Part shown: in pieces, positions 17,019 through 25,507 of the stretch
How positions within the stretch are numbered: position 1 is the stretch's first letter
Layout: each line of letters begins with the position of its first letter
Origin: Gordonia neofelifaecis NRRL B-59395
GTDB lineage: Bacteria; Actinomycetota; Actinomycetes; Mycobacteriales; Mycobacteriaceae
DNA: 64,000 nucleotides
Direction of reading: 5' to 3'
Assembly: GCF_000192435.1 (NCBI RefSeq)
Contig: NZ_AEUD01000014.1
Coordinates: 1-64,000, forward strand
Position numbers and translations under genes: made by a program
Notes under the pieces: model-generated
What the model was told of the DNA's origin: nothing
Seen by the model: the letters and a program-made list of their open reading frames with translations, nothing else
Databases searched by the model: none

Positions 17019-20000
17019 GTGCCAGACCCGACACCCACTCCGCCTGACGACGTGCCCGACCGCGCCTCGAGCCCGCTCAACGCTTCGACGGCCCGCGTCG
17101 TCGCGATGGTCGCCGGACTGATCGCGGTCCTGGCCGCGATCGCCACTCCGCTGCTGCCGGTGGCGACTACGTCCGCGACCATCACGTGGCCGCAGGGCCA
17201 GTCGCTGAACTCGGAGAACCCGTCGATCGTCGCGCCGCTGATCGCGCAGACCGCGCGGGACGTCGACATCACCGTCGACTGCCGGGTGCTGGCCGATCTG
17301 CCCGCCAAGGGCACGGTCCTCTCGACGATGCCGCCGGGCGCGAAGTCCGCGGCGAACAAGGCGCTGACGGTCACCGCCACCGACGCGAATGTGACGGTCC
17401 TGTTCCGCAGCAACGTGGCGGCCGTCGCCGCTCGCGCCGACATCGCGTCGGGCAAGTGCTCGGCGCTGCACATCTTCTCGTCCGCGGCGTCGACCGGCGC
17501 ACAGTTCGTCGGGCTCGGACCGGCCAAGATCCTCGACGCCGACAAGCGCCCGCAGATCGACGGGCTCTTCACCCCGCTGACCGGGGACCAGATCAAGGCG
17601 GCAGGCGACGGCATCCGGGCGCGGGTCGTCATCGACGACCGCTACGAGAGCCATGCGTCGATCGTCAAGATCATCGCCATGGTGATCGCCGTGCTGGCCA
17701 CCTTGATCGCCCTGTTCGCCCTCTGGTGCCTGGACCGCATCCACGGTCACACCGGTGCCCTGCTGGTGCGGGGCGGATCGTGGGCGTCGCGCCTTCGGCT
17801 GAAGGTCTCCGACCTCGCGGTCGGCGGCGTGCTGCTGCTCTGGACGTTCCTCGGTGCCGGAGCCCCCGACGACGGCTACATCCTGAACATGGGGCGGACC
17901 GCGGGCGAGGCCGGCTACATGTCGAACTACTACCGGTTCTACGGCATCGCCGAGGCCCCGTTCGACTGGTACTACAGCTTCCTGGCCCTGTGGGCGAAGG
18001 TCTCGCCGAGCATCCTGTGGATGCACATTCCGCAGCTCATCGCGGGCGTCGCCTCCTGGTTGATCCTCTCGCGCGTGGTCCTCCCCCACTTCGGGAAGGC
18101 CGTCGCGAAGAACGCGTGGGCCACCTGGACCGCGGGCGCGGTGTTCCTCGCCTTCTGGCTGCCGTTCTGCTCCGGACTGCGCGGTGAGGCGATCATCGTC
18201 CTCGGTTCGCTGCTGACCTGGTGGGCGACGGAACTCGCGATCACCCGACGGCGGATGCTGCCCGCCGCACTCGCCGCGACCACCGCGGCTCTGACGCTGG
18301 CGCTCGCGCCGCAGGGCGTCGTCGGGGTCGCCATCCTGCTCGTGGCGGCACGCCCGATGCTGCACATTCTCATCGACCGCCGCCGCGAGTCCGGACTGCT
18401 GCCCCTGCTGGCTCCGCTCGCCGCCGCGGCCACCGTCGGCGCCGTCGTGGTGTTCCGCGATCAGACGCTGATGACCGTGCTCGAAGCCATGAAGGTGCGG
18501 TATCAGACCGGGCCGATCGTGCCCTGGCACCAGGAGTTCCTCCGCTACTACTTCCTCTCCGTCGGCACGCCGGACGGTGCCCTGGCCCGTCGTATCCCGG
18601 TGCTGCTGACGTTCGTCGCCGGATTCCTGGTCGCGGCCGTGTTGCTGCGCCGCGGCGGTATCAAGGGCGTCTCGACGTCGCCGGCATGGCGGATGATCGG
18701 CGCCTTCGGCGTCACCCTCCTGCTGCTGTTCGCCACGCCGACGAAGTGGACCATCCAGTTCGGCGTCCTGGCCGGCCTCGGCTCGGCCCTCGCCGCCCTG
18801 GCCGCGATCGCGATCGCGCAGAGCGGTGCGCGGTCGCTCCGGAACCTTGCAGCACTGACCGCGGGCCTGCTCTTCGCGCTCGCCGCGGCGGCCGCGGGCA
18901 CCAATGCCTGGCCCTACGCGTACAACTTCGGCATCCCCTGGTTCAACATCGCACCGGTGGTCGCGGGCTTCGAGGTCTCGTCGATCCTCCTCGCACTGGC
19001 GGTCGTGGCCGTGGCGCTGACCCTGTGGCTGCACCTGCGCGCCGACTACGTGACCAACAAGGGCCTGGCGCACCACGCCGAAGGCGTCGAGGACAGCCCC
19101 GGCGACCGCCGTCGCATCGCGGTCGCGTCGACTCCGCTGCTGGTGATCGCCGCGCTGATGGTCGTGGCGACGATCCTCGCGTTCGGCCGGGCGGTGGTCG
19201 TACGGGATCCGGCGATGACCGTCGCGAGCACCAACTTCGACGCCCTCCGCGGCAAGCCCTGCGGGATGGCCGACCAGGTGCTCGCGGAACCCGACCCGAA
19301 CGCGAACCTGCTGACGCCGGCCGACGGGAAGTCCGCGACCGCCGCCCTCACCGGCAGCGACCCCGTCGGTTTCACCCCGGACGGCATCCCCGACGACCTG
19401 ACCCCCGACGCCCGGAGCGCACGCGCCGGACAGATGCACGTCGGCGGATCGACCTCCAAGCCGTTCGCGATCATCGGCGGACTCGGTGCGGGCACCACCG
19501 GCGGCGTCGGCCCGGAGACCGTCAACGGCTCCACCGCGCTGCTCCCGTTCGGCCTGAACCCGAAGACGACGCCCGTGCTGGGCAGCTACGGGTACAACGC
19601 GAACGCGTACCTCACCACCGGCTGGTACCAGCTCCCGAACCGCGACGCGTCGCCGCTGATCGTGTTCGCGACCGCGGGCGCCGTCTCGACCATCGACGCC
19701 GACGGGCTGCCGACGTTCGGGCAGAAGCTGGTCGTCCAGTTCGGCAGGAAGGGCCCCGGCGGGGCGTTCACCCAGCTCGGCCCCGAGGTGATCCCGATCG
19801 ATCCCGGACCCGTGATCCCGAACCGGCCATGGCGCAACCTTCGGGTGCCGATGACGCAGGTGCCGCCGCAGGCCGACGTGATGCGTCTGGTCCTGGCCGA
19901 CACCAACCTCGGGCCGATGCAGTTCATCGGCATCACCCCGCCGCGGGCGCCGAAGCTGCAGACGCTGCAGGAGCTCGTCGGGTCGCAGGCGCCGGTGCTG

Positions 20001-20351
20001 ATCGACTTCCCGGTGGCCGCGCACTTCCCGTGCCAGCGGCCGCTGGCCATCCGGCACGGCGTCGCCGAGGTGCCGCAGTGGCGGATCCTGCCCGACTACG
20101 TCACCGCCAACTCGCAGTCGAAGACCTGGATGGCCGCCAACTCCGGCGGTCTGCTGGCCGTGACCGAGGGGACCACCTCCCAGGTCACCGTCCCGACGTA
20201 TCTGCGCGACGACTGGCACCGGGACTGGGGATCGCTCGAGCAGCAGTTCCCGCTCAGCCCGGGCGCGACGCCCGCCGCCGTCGCGACGGAGCCGGTGCGT
20301 ACCTGGGGCTGGACCCGCACCCCGTCGATCCGGGTGGAGCCGAGTAAATGA
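17019..20351 (+). CDS. embA: EmbA arabinosyltransferase
   Basis: A 1110-residue GT53 arabinosyltransferase of arabinogalactan synthesis; in mycobacteria EmbA pairs with EmbB. Catalytic loop APDDGYILNMGR with Asp284/Asp285. The segments FRDQTLMTVLEAMKVRY and FLRYYFLSVG resemble M. tuberculosis EmbA better than EmbB or EmbC, which supports the name. The topology is the same: N-terminal helix, jelly-roll, membrane core, C-terminal sugar-binding domain. TAACGT (17005-17010) lies 8 nt before the GTG, an internal promoter candidate. The stop overlaps the embB start by 4 nt (ATGA), indicating translational coupling. Confidence 0.92.
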   Translation: MPDPTPTPPDDVPDRASSPLNASTARVVAMVAGLIAVLAAIATPLLPVATTSATITWPQGQSLNSENPSIVAPLIAQTARDVDITVDCRVLADLPAKGTVLSTMPPGAKSAANKALTVTATDANVTVLFRSNVAAVAARADIASGKCSALHIFSSAASTGAQFVGLGPAKILDADKRPQIDGLFTPLTGDQIKAAGDGIRARVVIDDRYESHASIVKIIAMVIAVLATLIALFALWCLDRIHGHTGALLVRGGSWASRLRLKVSDLAVGGVLLLWTFLGAGAPDDGYILNMGRTAGEAGYMSNYYRFYGIAEAPFDWYYSFLALWAKVSPSILWMHIPQLIAGVASWLILSRVVLPHFGKAVAKNAWATWTAGAVFLAFWLPFCSGLRGEAIIVLGSLLTWWATELAITRRRMLPAALAATTAALTLALAPQGVVGVAILLVAARPMLHILIDRRRESGLLPLLAPLAAAATVGAVVVFRDQTLMTVLEAMKVRYQTGPIVPWHQEFLRYYFLSVGTPDGALARRIPVLLTFVAGFLVAAVLLRRGGIKGVSTSPAWRMIGAFGVTLLLLFATPTKWTIQFGVLAGLGSALAALAAIAIAQSGARSLRNLAALTAGLLFALAAAAAGTNAWPYAYNFGIPWFNIAPVVAGFEVSSILLALAVVAVALTLWLHLRADYVTNKGLAHHAEGVEDSPGDRRRIAVASTPLLVIAALMVVATILAFGRAVVVRDPAMTVASTNFDALRGKPCGMADQVLAEPDPNANLLTPADGKSATAALTGSDPVGFTPDGIPDDLTPDARSARAGQMHVGGSTSKPFAIIGGLGAGTTGGVGPETVNGSTALLPFGLNPKTTPVLGSYGYNANAYLTTGWYQLPNRDASPLIVFATAGAVSTIDADGLPTFGQKLVVQFGRKGPGGAFTQLGPEVIPIDPGPVIPNRPWRNLRVPMTQVPPQADVMRLVLADTNLGPMQFIGITPPRAPKLQTLQELVGSQAPVLIDFPVAAHFPCQRPLAIRHGVAEVPQWRILPDYVTANSQSKTWMAANSGGLLAVTEGTTSQVTVPTYLRDDWHRDWGSLEQQFPLSPGATPAAVATEPVRTWGWTRTPSIRVEPSK

Positions 20352-23300
20352 CCGACCGTGACGGGAATGAAGAACCGGTGACCGTGAACGAATCTCCGCA
20401 TGTCGAGGGGTCGGCGGCCGCCGGCCGCTGGGGCTTTCTGAAGTCGAACGACTACCGGAACGCGAAGCTGATGGCGGCGGTCGCCGGTCTGCTCGGCTTC
20501 ATCCTCGCCGTGCTGACGCCGATCCTTCCGATCAATCAGAAGACGTCGGAACTGCACTGGCCGCAGAACGACACGGTCGGCAACGTCACCGCGCCCATGG
20601 TCTCGTTCGTGCCGACGTCGATGGACGTCTCCGTACCGTGCTCGCTGGCCCGGAGTCTGCCCGCCGACGGCGGCGTGCTCATGTCGACCGTGCCGAAGGA
20701 GGGCAAGCAGGCCACCGCGCGCGGGCTGTTCGTCCGCGCCACCGACAAGTCGATCAGCATGATCGTCCGCGACGTCGTACTGCTCTCGACCGATCGCGCT
20801 GCCGCCCAGAGCAATCCGAACTGCCGTTTCGTGATGACCGGAGACGGCGGCGGGGTCACCGCGTCGATCGACGGCGTCGATCCCGGTGACAGCACGTCGT
20901 ACAGCACTCCCGACCCGGACATGCGCCCGCAGATCATCGGCGTCTTCTCCGACCTGCCCGCCGACGTCTCGCGCGACGGGCTGTCGCTCAACGCGACCGT
21001 CGACACCCGCTTCATCAACTCGCCCACCCCGCTGAAGCTCGCCGCGATCATCGTCGGCATCATCGCGACCCTGCTGTCCCTGCTGGCCCTGGGCCTGTTG
21101 GACTCGCGCGACGGCCGCGGGAACAAGCGGTTCCTGCCCGCGGGCTGGTTCACCATCCGAGGCCCGGACGTGGCCGTGTTCGCCGTGCTCGCCGCGTGGT
21201 GGCTCATCGGCGGCAACACCTCCGACGACGGCTACAACATCACGGTCGCCCGCATCACCGATGAGGCGGGTTACGCCGACAACTACTTCCGGTACTTCGG
21301 GGTGCCGCAGGATCCGTTCGGCTGGCACTTCCAGGTGCTCTCGTGGATGACACACATCTCGGTCGCCACACCGTGGCTGCGTCTGCCCAGCTTCCTGCTC
21401 GGACTCCTCGGCTGGTGGCTGATCAGCCGCGAGGTGCTTCCGCGACTCGGCCGATCGGTCCGCAACAGCTCGGCCGCGGTGTGGACCGGTGCCATGGTGT
21501 TCCTCACCATCTGGATGCCGTACAACAACGGCATCCGCCCCGAGCCCGCCGAAGCGGTCGGCGCCCTGCTGACCTGGTGCTGCGTCGAGCGCGCCATCGC
21601 GACCAGACGCCTGCTGCCGTATGCGATCGCCGCGATCACCGCCGCCTTCACCCTCGCCCTCGCCCCCGGCGGGCTGATGGCCGCGGCCGCCCTGGTCGCG
21701 GGTCTGCGCGGAGTGGTCAAGGGCATCGTCGACCGTCGCGGGCGCGACGGTCTGCTGCCGATGATCGCGCCGCTGATGGCCGCAGGCACGGCGGTGCTGT
21801 ACATGATCTTCTACTCGCAGGCCCTCGCTCCGCTGTTGGAGGGCAACAAGGTCGCCACCGAGGTCGGGCCCACCGAGCAGTGGTGGCAGGAGCCGGTCCG
21901 GTACTACTACCTGATCCTGCAGACGGGTGACGGCACGTTCCCCCGCCGCTTCGGCATCCTGATGATGATCCTCGCACTGGTGATCGCGATCTTCCGACTC
22001 GCGTCACGGCGGTCGCCGCAGGGCATCGCCCGGGCGCCGATGTGGCGGCTGATCGCCGTCATCATCGGCACGATGTTCTTCACCTCGTTCACCCCGACCA
22101 AGTGGACGCACCACTTCGGCATCTACGCGGGGATCGGCGCGGCTCTCTGCGCGGGTGTCGCCGCGATGATGGCGCCCGCGCTGCTGCGGTCGCGCCGCAA
22201 CCGAGCATTCTTCGCCTCCGCGGTACTGCTCGTGACCGCGGTGTCGGCGGCGGGCACCAACATGTGGTGGTACGTCGGCAGTTATGGCGTGCCCTGGTGG
22301 GACCGTCCCGTCTCGCTCGGCGGCGTGAAGCTGAGCTGGATCGTGCTCTTCTTCGCCCTGCTCACCGCCGCGGTCGGACTCTGGTACCACTTCCGCGACG
22401 ACTACGTCGACGAGGAGACCCGCACCGGCAGCACACGCACGGGCCTGTCACGACTCAAGTTCTCGCCGCTGCCGGTGATCGCCGGACTGCTCGTCGTGTT
22501 CATGCTCGCCTCCTTCGCCAAGGGCGCGTGGGTCCAGCGAGACAGTTGGTCGTGGACCAAGTCGAACTTCCGGGCCCTCACCGGCGACGAGTGCGGACTC
22601 GCCAACGACGTTCTCGTCGAAGATGATCCGAACGCCGCACTGCTCCGGCCCGCGGCGGTCGACGGCAAGCCCGCGCCGAGTCCGCGCGCCGCGCTCGCCG
22701 GCCAGAACGTCGGGTTCACCCGCGACGGGATCCCCGCGGGCACCTTCATCGATCCGCTGGAGGAGAAGAACGGCGCCGACGAGGACACCGATCCCGCGAG
22801 CGCGCCGCCCACCGCGGGCGGCGGCTCCGCGACACCCGGCACCGCCGACAACGGCACCGACGAGACCGAGCAGAACCCGACCGGCGCCGAGCCCACCGCA
22901 CCGGCGAGCACCGTCCGCCTCCCGTACGGGCTCGATCCGTCGACCACGCCCGTGCTCGGCAGTTACGGTGCGGCAGGCGTCAATTCAGTGACCACCGACT
23001 GGTACGACCTCGGCTTCGAGGCGGGGAAGGCGCCGGCCGACAAGCCGCTCCTCACGGTCGCCGCCGCGGGCTCCATCGAGGCGGTCAACGGGCTGGGCGC
23101 GGTGACGCCCGGACGGCAGCTGACCGCCGAGTTCGGACGCCGCGAGGCCGATGGGCGGGTGACCCCGCTCGGCAGGCAGCTGATGCCGGTGGACGCCATG
23201 GAGCAGCAGTACTGGCGGAACCTGCGGTTCGCGTTCAAGGACGCACCGCCGCGCGCGAACACGGTGCGGCTCAACGTCGTCGACGACGCGGCCGCCGTCA

Positions 23301-23728
23301 ACGAGTGGGTGGCGTTCACCCCGCCGCGGGTGCCGGCTCTGCGGACGCTGAACGACGTCGTCGGCACCACCGACCCGGTCTTCATCGACTGGATGCCCGG
23401 CCTGGTGTTCCCGTGCCAGCGGCCGATGGCTGTCAGTTACGGCATCCTCGAGATCCCGGACTGGCGCATCATGCCCGATGCGGACGCCACCAAGCGCAAC
23501 AGCCAGACGTGGTCGGACGGCGTCAACGGCGGTCCGCTCGGCATCACCGACGGCCTGCTGCGCGGCACTCTGGTCCCGACCTACCTGCGGAACAACTGGG
23601 GTCGCGACTGGGGCGGTCTGGAGCGGTACACGATGGTGGTCGACGCGCAGCCTGCCGACATGGTCCACGGAACCCACCGCGTCAGCGGCATGTACAACCC
23701 CGCACCGATGCGCTCGAAGGGCTACTGA
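20348..23728 (+). CDS. embB: EmbB arabinosyltransferase
   Basis: A 1126-residue GT53 arabinosyltransferase, the main ethambutol target in mycobacteria. Catalytic loop NTSDDGYNITVAR with Asp293/Asp294. Aligned to M. tuberculosis DDGYILGMAR, this protein has Asn297 at Ile303, Ile at Leu304, Thr at Gly305 and Val300 at Met306, so the ethambutol-determining stretch is divergent. The C-terminal domain has an acidic low-complexity insert (about 800-850: EEKNGADEDTDPASAPP). Translation is coupled to embA. A long palindrome follows the stop. Confidence 0.92.
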   Translation: MTDRDGNEEPVTVNESPHVEGSAAAGRWGFLKSNDYRNAKLMAAVAGLLGFILAVLTPILPINQKTSELHWPQNDTVGNVTAPMVSFVPTSMDVSVPCSLARSLPADGGVLMSTVPKEGKQATARGLFVRATDKSISMIVRDVVLLSTDRAAAQSNPNCRFVMTGDGGGVTASIDGVDPGDSTSYSTPDPDMRPQIIGVFSDLPADVSRDGLSLNATVDTRFINSPTPLKLAAIIVGIIATLLSLLALGLLDSRDGRGNKRFLPAGWFTIRGPDVAVFAVLAAWWLIGGNTSDDGYNITVARITDEAGYADNYFRYFGVPQDPFGWHFQVLSWMTHISVATPWLRLPSFLLGLLGWWLISREVLPRLGRSVRNSSAAVWTGAMVFLTIWMPYNNGIRPEPAEAVGALLTWCCVERAIATRRLLPYAIAAITAAFTLALAPGGLMAAAALVAGLRGVVKGIVDRRGRDGLLPMIAPLMAAGTAVLYMIFYSQALAPLLEGNKVATEVGPTEQWWQEPVRYYYLILQTGDGTFPRRFGILMMILALVIAIFRLASRRSPQGIARAPMWRLIAVIIGTMFFTSFTPTKWTHHFGIYAGIGAALCAGVAAMMAPALLRSRRNRAFFASAVLLVTAVSAAGTNMWWYVGSYGVPWWDRPVSLGGVKLSWIVLFFALLTAAVGLWYHFRDDYVDEETRTGSTRTGLSRLKFSPLPVIAGLLVVFMLASFAKGAWVQRDSWSWTKSNFRALTGDECGLANDVLVEDDPNAALLRPAAVDGKPAPSPRAALAGQNVGFTRDGIPAGTFIDPLEEKNGADEDTDPASAPPTAGGGSATPGTADNGTDETEQNPTGAEPTAPASTVRLPYGLDPSTTPVLGSYGAAGVNSVTTDWYDLGFEAGKAPADKPLLTVAAAGSIEAVNGLGAVTPGRQLTAEFGRREADGRVTPLGRQLMPVDAMEQQYWRNLRFAFKDAPPRANTVRLNVVDDAAAVNEWVAFTPPRVPALRTLNDVVGTTDPVFIDWMPGLVFPCQRPMAVSYGILEIPDWRIMPDADATKRNSQTWSDGVNGGPLGITDGLLRGTLVPTYLRNNWGRDWGGLERYTMVVDAQPADMVHGTHRVSGMYNPAPMRSKGY

Positions 23729-23743
23729 CCGCCGGCAAACGCG

Positions 23744-23792
23744 CTTGTGCCGTTGATCGTGACCCGCTCGTGGTCACGATCAACGGCACAAG
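23744..23792. terminator. perfect 21-bp intergenic palindrome (bidirectional terminator)
   Basis: Arms 23744-23764 and 23772-23792 pair perfectly around CGCTCGT. It lies 15 nt after the embB stop and 14 nt from the facing monooxygenase stop. The left arm starts CTTGTGCCGTTGATCGTGAC, nearly the arm found at 2126-2148. No U-tract. Confidence 0.75.
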
Positions 23793-23806
23793 GTGTTTCC
23801 GGGGCC

Positions 23807-24127
23807 TCAGCCGATCTGCAGTTCGCCCATCGCATCCCAGCCGTCGCCGTCGACCTGCCGCGAGATGATCTTCGGTGTCGACACCAGGTGCGGACGCATC
23901 GACTCCAGGCCCTCGGCGAAGTGCGCACTGGAGACATGCGGTCCGGCACCGTCATCAGTGAAGGCTTCGACGAGGACGTACTCAGCCGGGTCCTCGAGGC
24001 TGCGCGACCACTCGAACCACAGGTTGCCGGGCTCGGCGCGGGTCGCCGCGGTGAACTCCGCGACGATGTCCGGGAACTGGTCGACGCTGTCGGGCTTCAC
24101 TTGGAATTTGACGACGATGAAGTACAT
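23807..24127 (-). CDS. antibiotic-biosynthesis-monooxygenase (ABM) domain protein
   Basis: A 106-residue dimeric alpha-beta barrel protein (YgiN-like putative quinol monooxygenase). FIVVKFQVKPDSVDQF, EPGNLWFEWSRSLEDPAEYVLVEAF and HVSSAHF fit the ABM domain. Such cofactor-free oxygenases act on quinones or aromatics in the cytosol. Nothing nearby indicates a substrate. It is convergent with embB. Confidence 0.8.
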   Translation of the reverse strand: MYFIVVKFQVKPDSVDQFPDIVAEFTAATRAEPGNLWFEWSRSLEDPAEYVLVEAFTDDGAGPHVSSAHFAEGLESMRPHLVSTPKIISRQVDGDGWDAMGELQIG

Positions 24128-24163
24128 GCCGCCATTCTGCCCGACCTCCGTCGCACGGAGCGG

Positions 24164-24898
24164 TCAGCCGATCGCTGTACCCATCAGCGAGCCGATCCCG
24201 TAGGTGACCGCCATCGCGAGACCGCCACCGATTACCATCCGCAGGGTCGGCCGCCACGGCGACGACTGCCCGAGGTAGGCGCCCAACACTCCGGTCGCGG
24301 CGAGCGCGACGAGCACCGCGACCACTGCGACCGGAATGCGCCATGGCGCCGACGGCAACAGGATCGCGATGAGCGGCAGCAGCGCTCCGGCGGTGAACGC
24401 CACCGCTGACGAGGCGGCTGCCGCCCAGGGATTGGCGAGCTCGTGCGGGTCGATGCCGAGCTCGGCCTCCGCGTGCGCGCCGAAAGCGTCGTGCTCGGTC
24501 GCCTCGATCGCCGCCTGGCGCGCCGTCTCGGCCGACATCCCCTTCGCCACGTAGAGGCCCGTCAACTCGTCGAGCTCCTCTTCGGGCTGATGCTTGAGTT
24601 CCCACTTCTCCTTTGCGAGCAGAGCCGCCTCGGTGTCTCGCTGAGTGCTGACCGAGACGTACTCGCCGAGCGCCATCGACACGGCACCGGCCGCCAGTCC
24701 CGCGACACCCGCGGTGAAGATCGGCCCGCGCTCCGCGGTCGCCGCCGCGACGCCGACGACGATGCCCGCGGTGGAGACGATTCCGTCGTTGGCGCCGAGC
24801 ACCCCGGCCCGCAGCCAGTTCAGCTTGCCGGCCAGCGCCCCGATGTGCGGCTCGTCCGGATGTCCGCCCAACGTCTCAGATGCGCTGTCACTGGTCAT
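24164..24898 (-). CDS. VIT1/CCC1-family Fe2+/Mn2+ transporter
   Basis: About 244 residues. The VIT signature GVLGANDGIVSTAGIVVGVAAA begins near residue 30, followed by GAVSMALGEYVSVSTQRDTE and an acidic cytosolic helical domain (about 95-155), then three further membrane helices to the C-terminus. Family members export or sequester iron and manganese; the acidic domain binds the metal in plant VIT1. The frame continues to 24937, but ATG 24898 (MTSDSASET) avoids an unlikely leader. It is divergent from the DUF2231 gene. Confidence 0.88.
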   Translation of the reverse strand: MTSDSASETLGGHPDEPHIGALAGKLNWLRAGVLGANDGIVSTAGIVVGVAAATAERGPIFTAGVAGLAAGAVSMALGEYVSVSTQRDTEAALLAKEKWELKHQPEEELDELTGLYVAKGMSAETARQAAIEATEHDAFGAHAEAELGIDPHELANPWAAAASSAVAFTAGALLPLIAILLPSAPWRIPVAVVAVLVALAATGVLGAYLGQSSPWRPTLRMVIGGGLAMAVTYGIGSLMGTAIG

Positions 24899-25021
24899 CT
24901 GTCCATCATCGTCACAGGTCAGCGATGCGGCAAGCAAGGTTTGGCGTAGCTGCCTTCACCGATCCTGTGAGCGTGGCCGACCGGGCTGCCCATGCCGTTC
25001 CCAGCCCGTACATTCTCTCCC

Positions 25022-25489
25022 ATGGACACAATCAACGGATTGCCCGCGCACCCCCTCCTGGTGCATTTCGTGGTCGTCGCCGTTCCGGTCACCGCTCTGG
25101 TGGCCATCGCCATCGCGGTCTGGCCGAAGGCCCGCACCGCTCTCGGCGTCTTTCCCGCGATCCTCGCGCTGGTCACCCTGATCGCGGTGCCGATCACCAC
25201 GACGGCGGGCGAATCCCTGGAGAAGAAGGTCGGTTCCACGCCGCAGCTCGAACATCACACCGAGTTGGGCGACGAGCTGATCTTGACCGTCGGACCGCTG
25301 TTCGGCCTGATGGCACTGCTCTACCTGCTTCAGCTGCCAGTCGTGACCGATCGACTTCCGTTGTCGGAAAAGGTGATCGGATGGATCGACATCGCCGCGC
25401 GAGTGGCGACGGTCGCCGCCGCGATCGCCGCGATCGTCATGGTGTTCCTCGTCGGTGAGAGCGGTGCTCGGGCGGTGTGGGGCGGCTGA
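25022..25489 (+). CDS. DUF2231 membrane protein
   Basis: About 155 residues with four predicted membrane helices (about 13-35, 43-63, 85-107, 122-145). The N-terminus GLPAHPLLVHFVVV is the DUF2231 hallmark. Family function is unknown; some members are cytochrome-like or pump-associated, but no heme motif CxxCH is present here. The frame is open from 24992; ATG 25022 is preferred because TACATT (25009-25014) lies 7 nt upstream. It is convergent with the secreted nuclease-like gene, 18 nt apart. Confidence 0.75.
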   Translation: MDTINGLPAHPLLVHFVVVAVPVTALVAIAIAVWPKARTALGVFPAILALVTLIAVPITTTAGESLEKKVGSTPQLEHHTELGDELILTVGPLFGLMALLYLLQLPVVTDRLPLSEKVIGWIDIAARVATVAAAIAAIVMVFLVGESGARAVWGG

Positions 25490-25507
25490 GCCCCGACAGT
25501 CCGGCGA

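Noticed and set aside
17010-20219. Very long open frame on the minus strand opposite embA
   Set aside because: GC-rich shadow of embA: low-complexity Arg/Gly/Asp composition, no domain, and embA itself is unmistakable.
23729-23806. Small RNA gene in the embB downstream palindrome
   Set aside because: Perfect inverted repeat between two convergent stops is better explained as a bidirectional terminator; no promoter seen.
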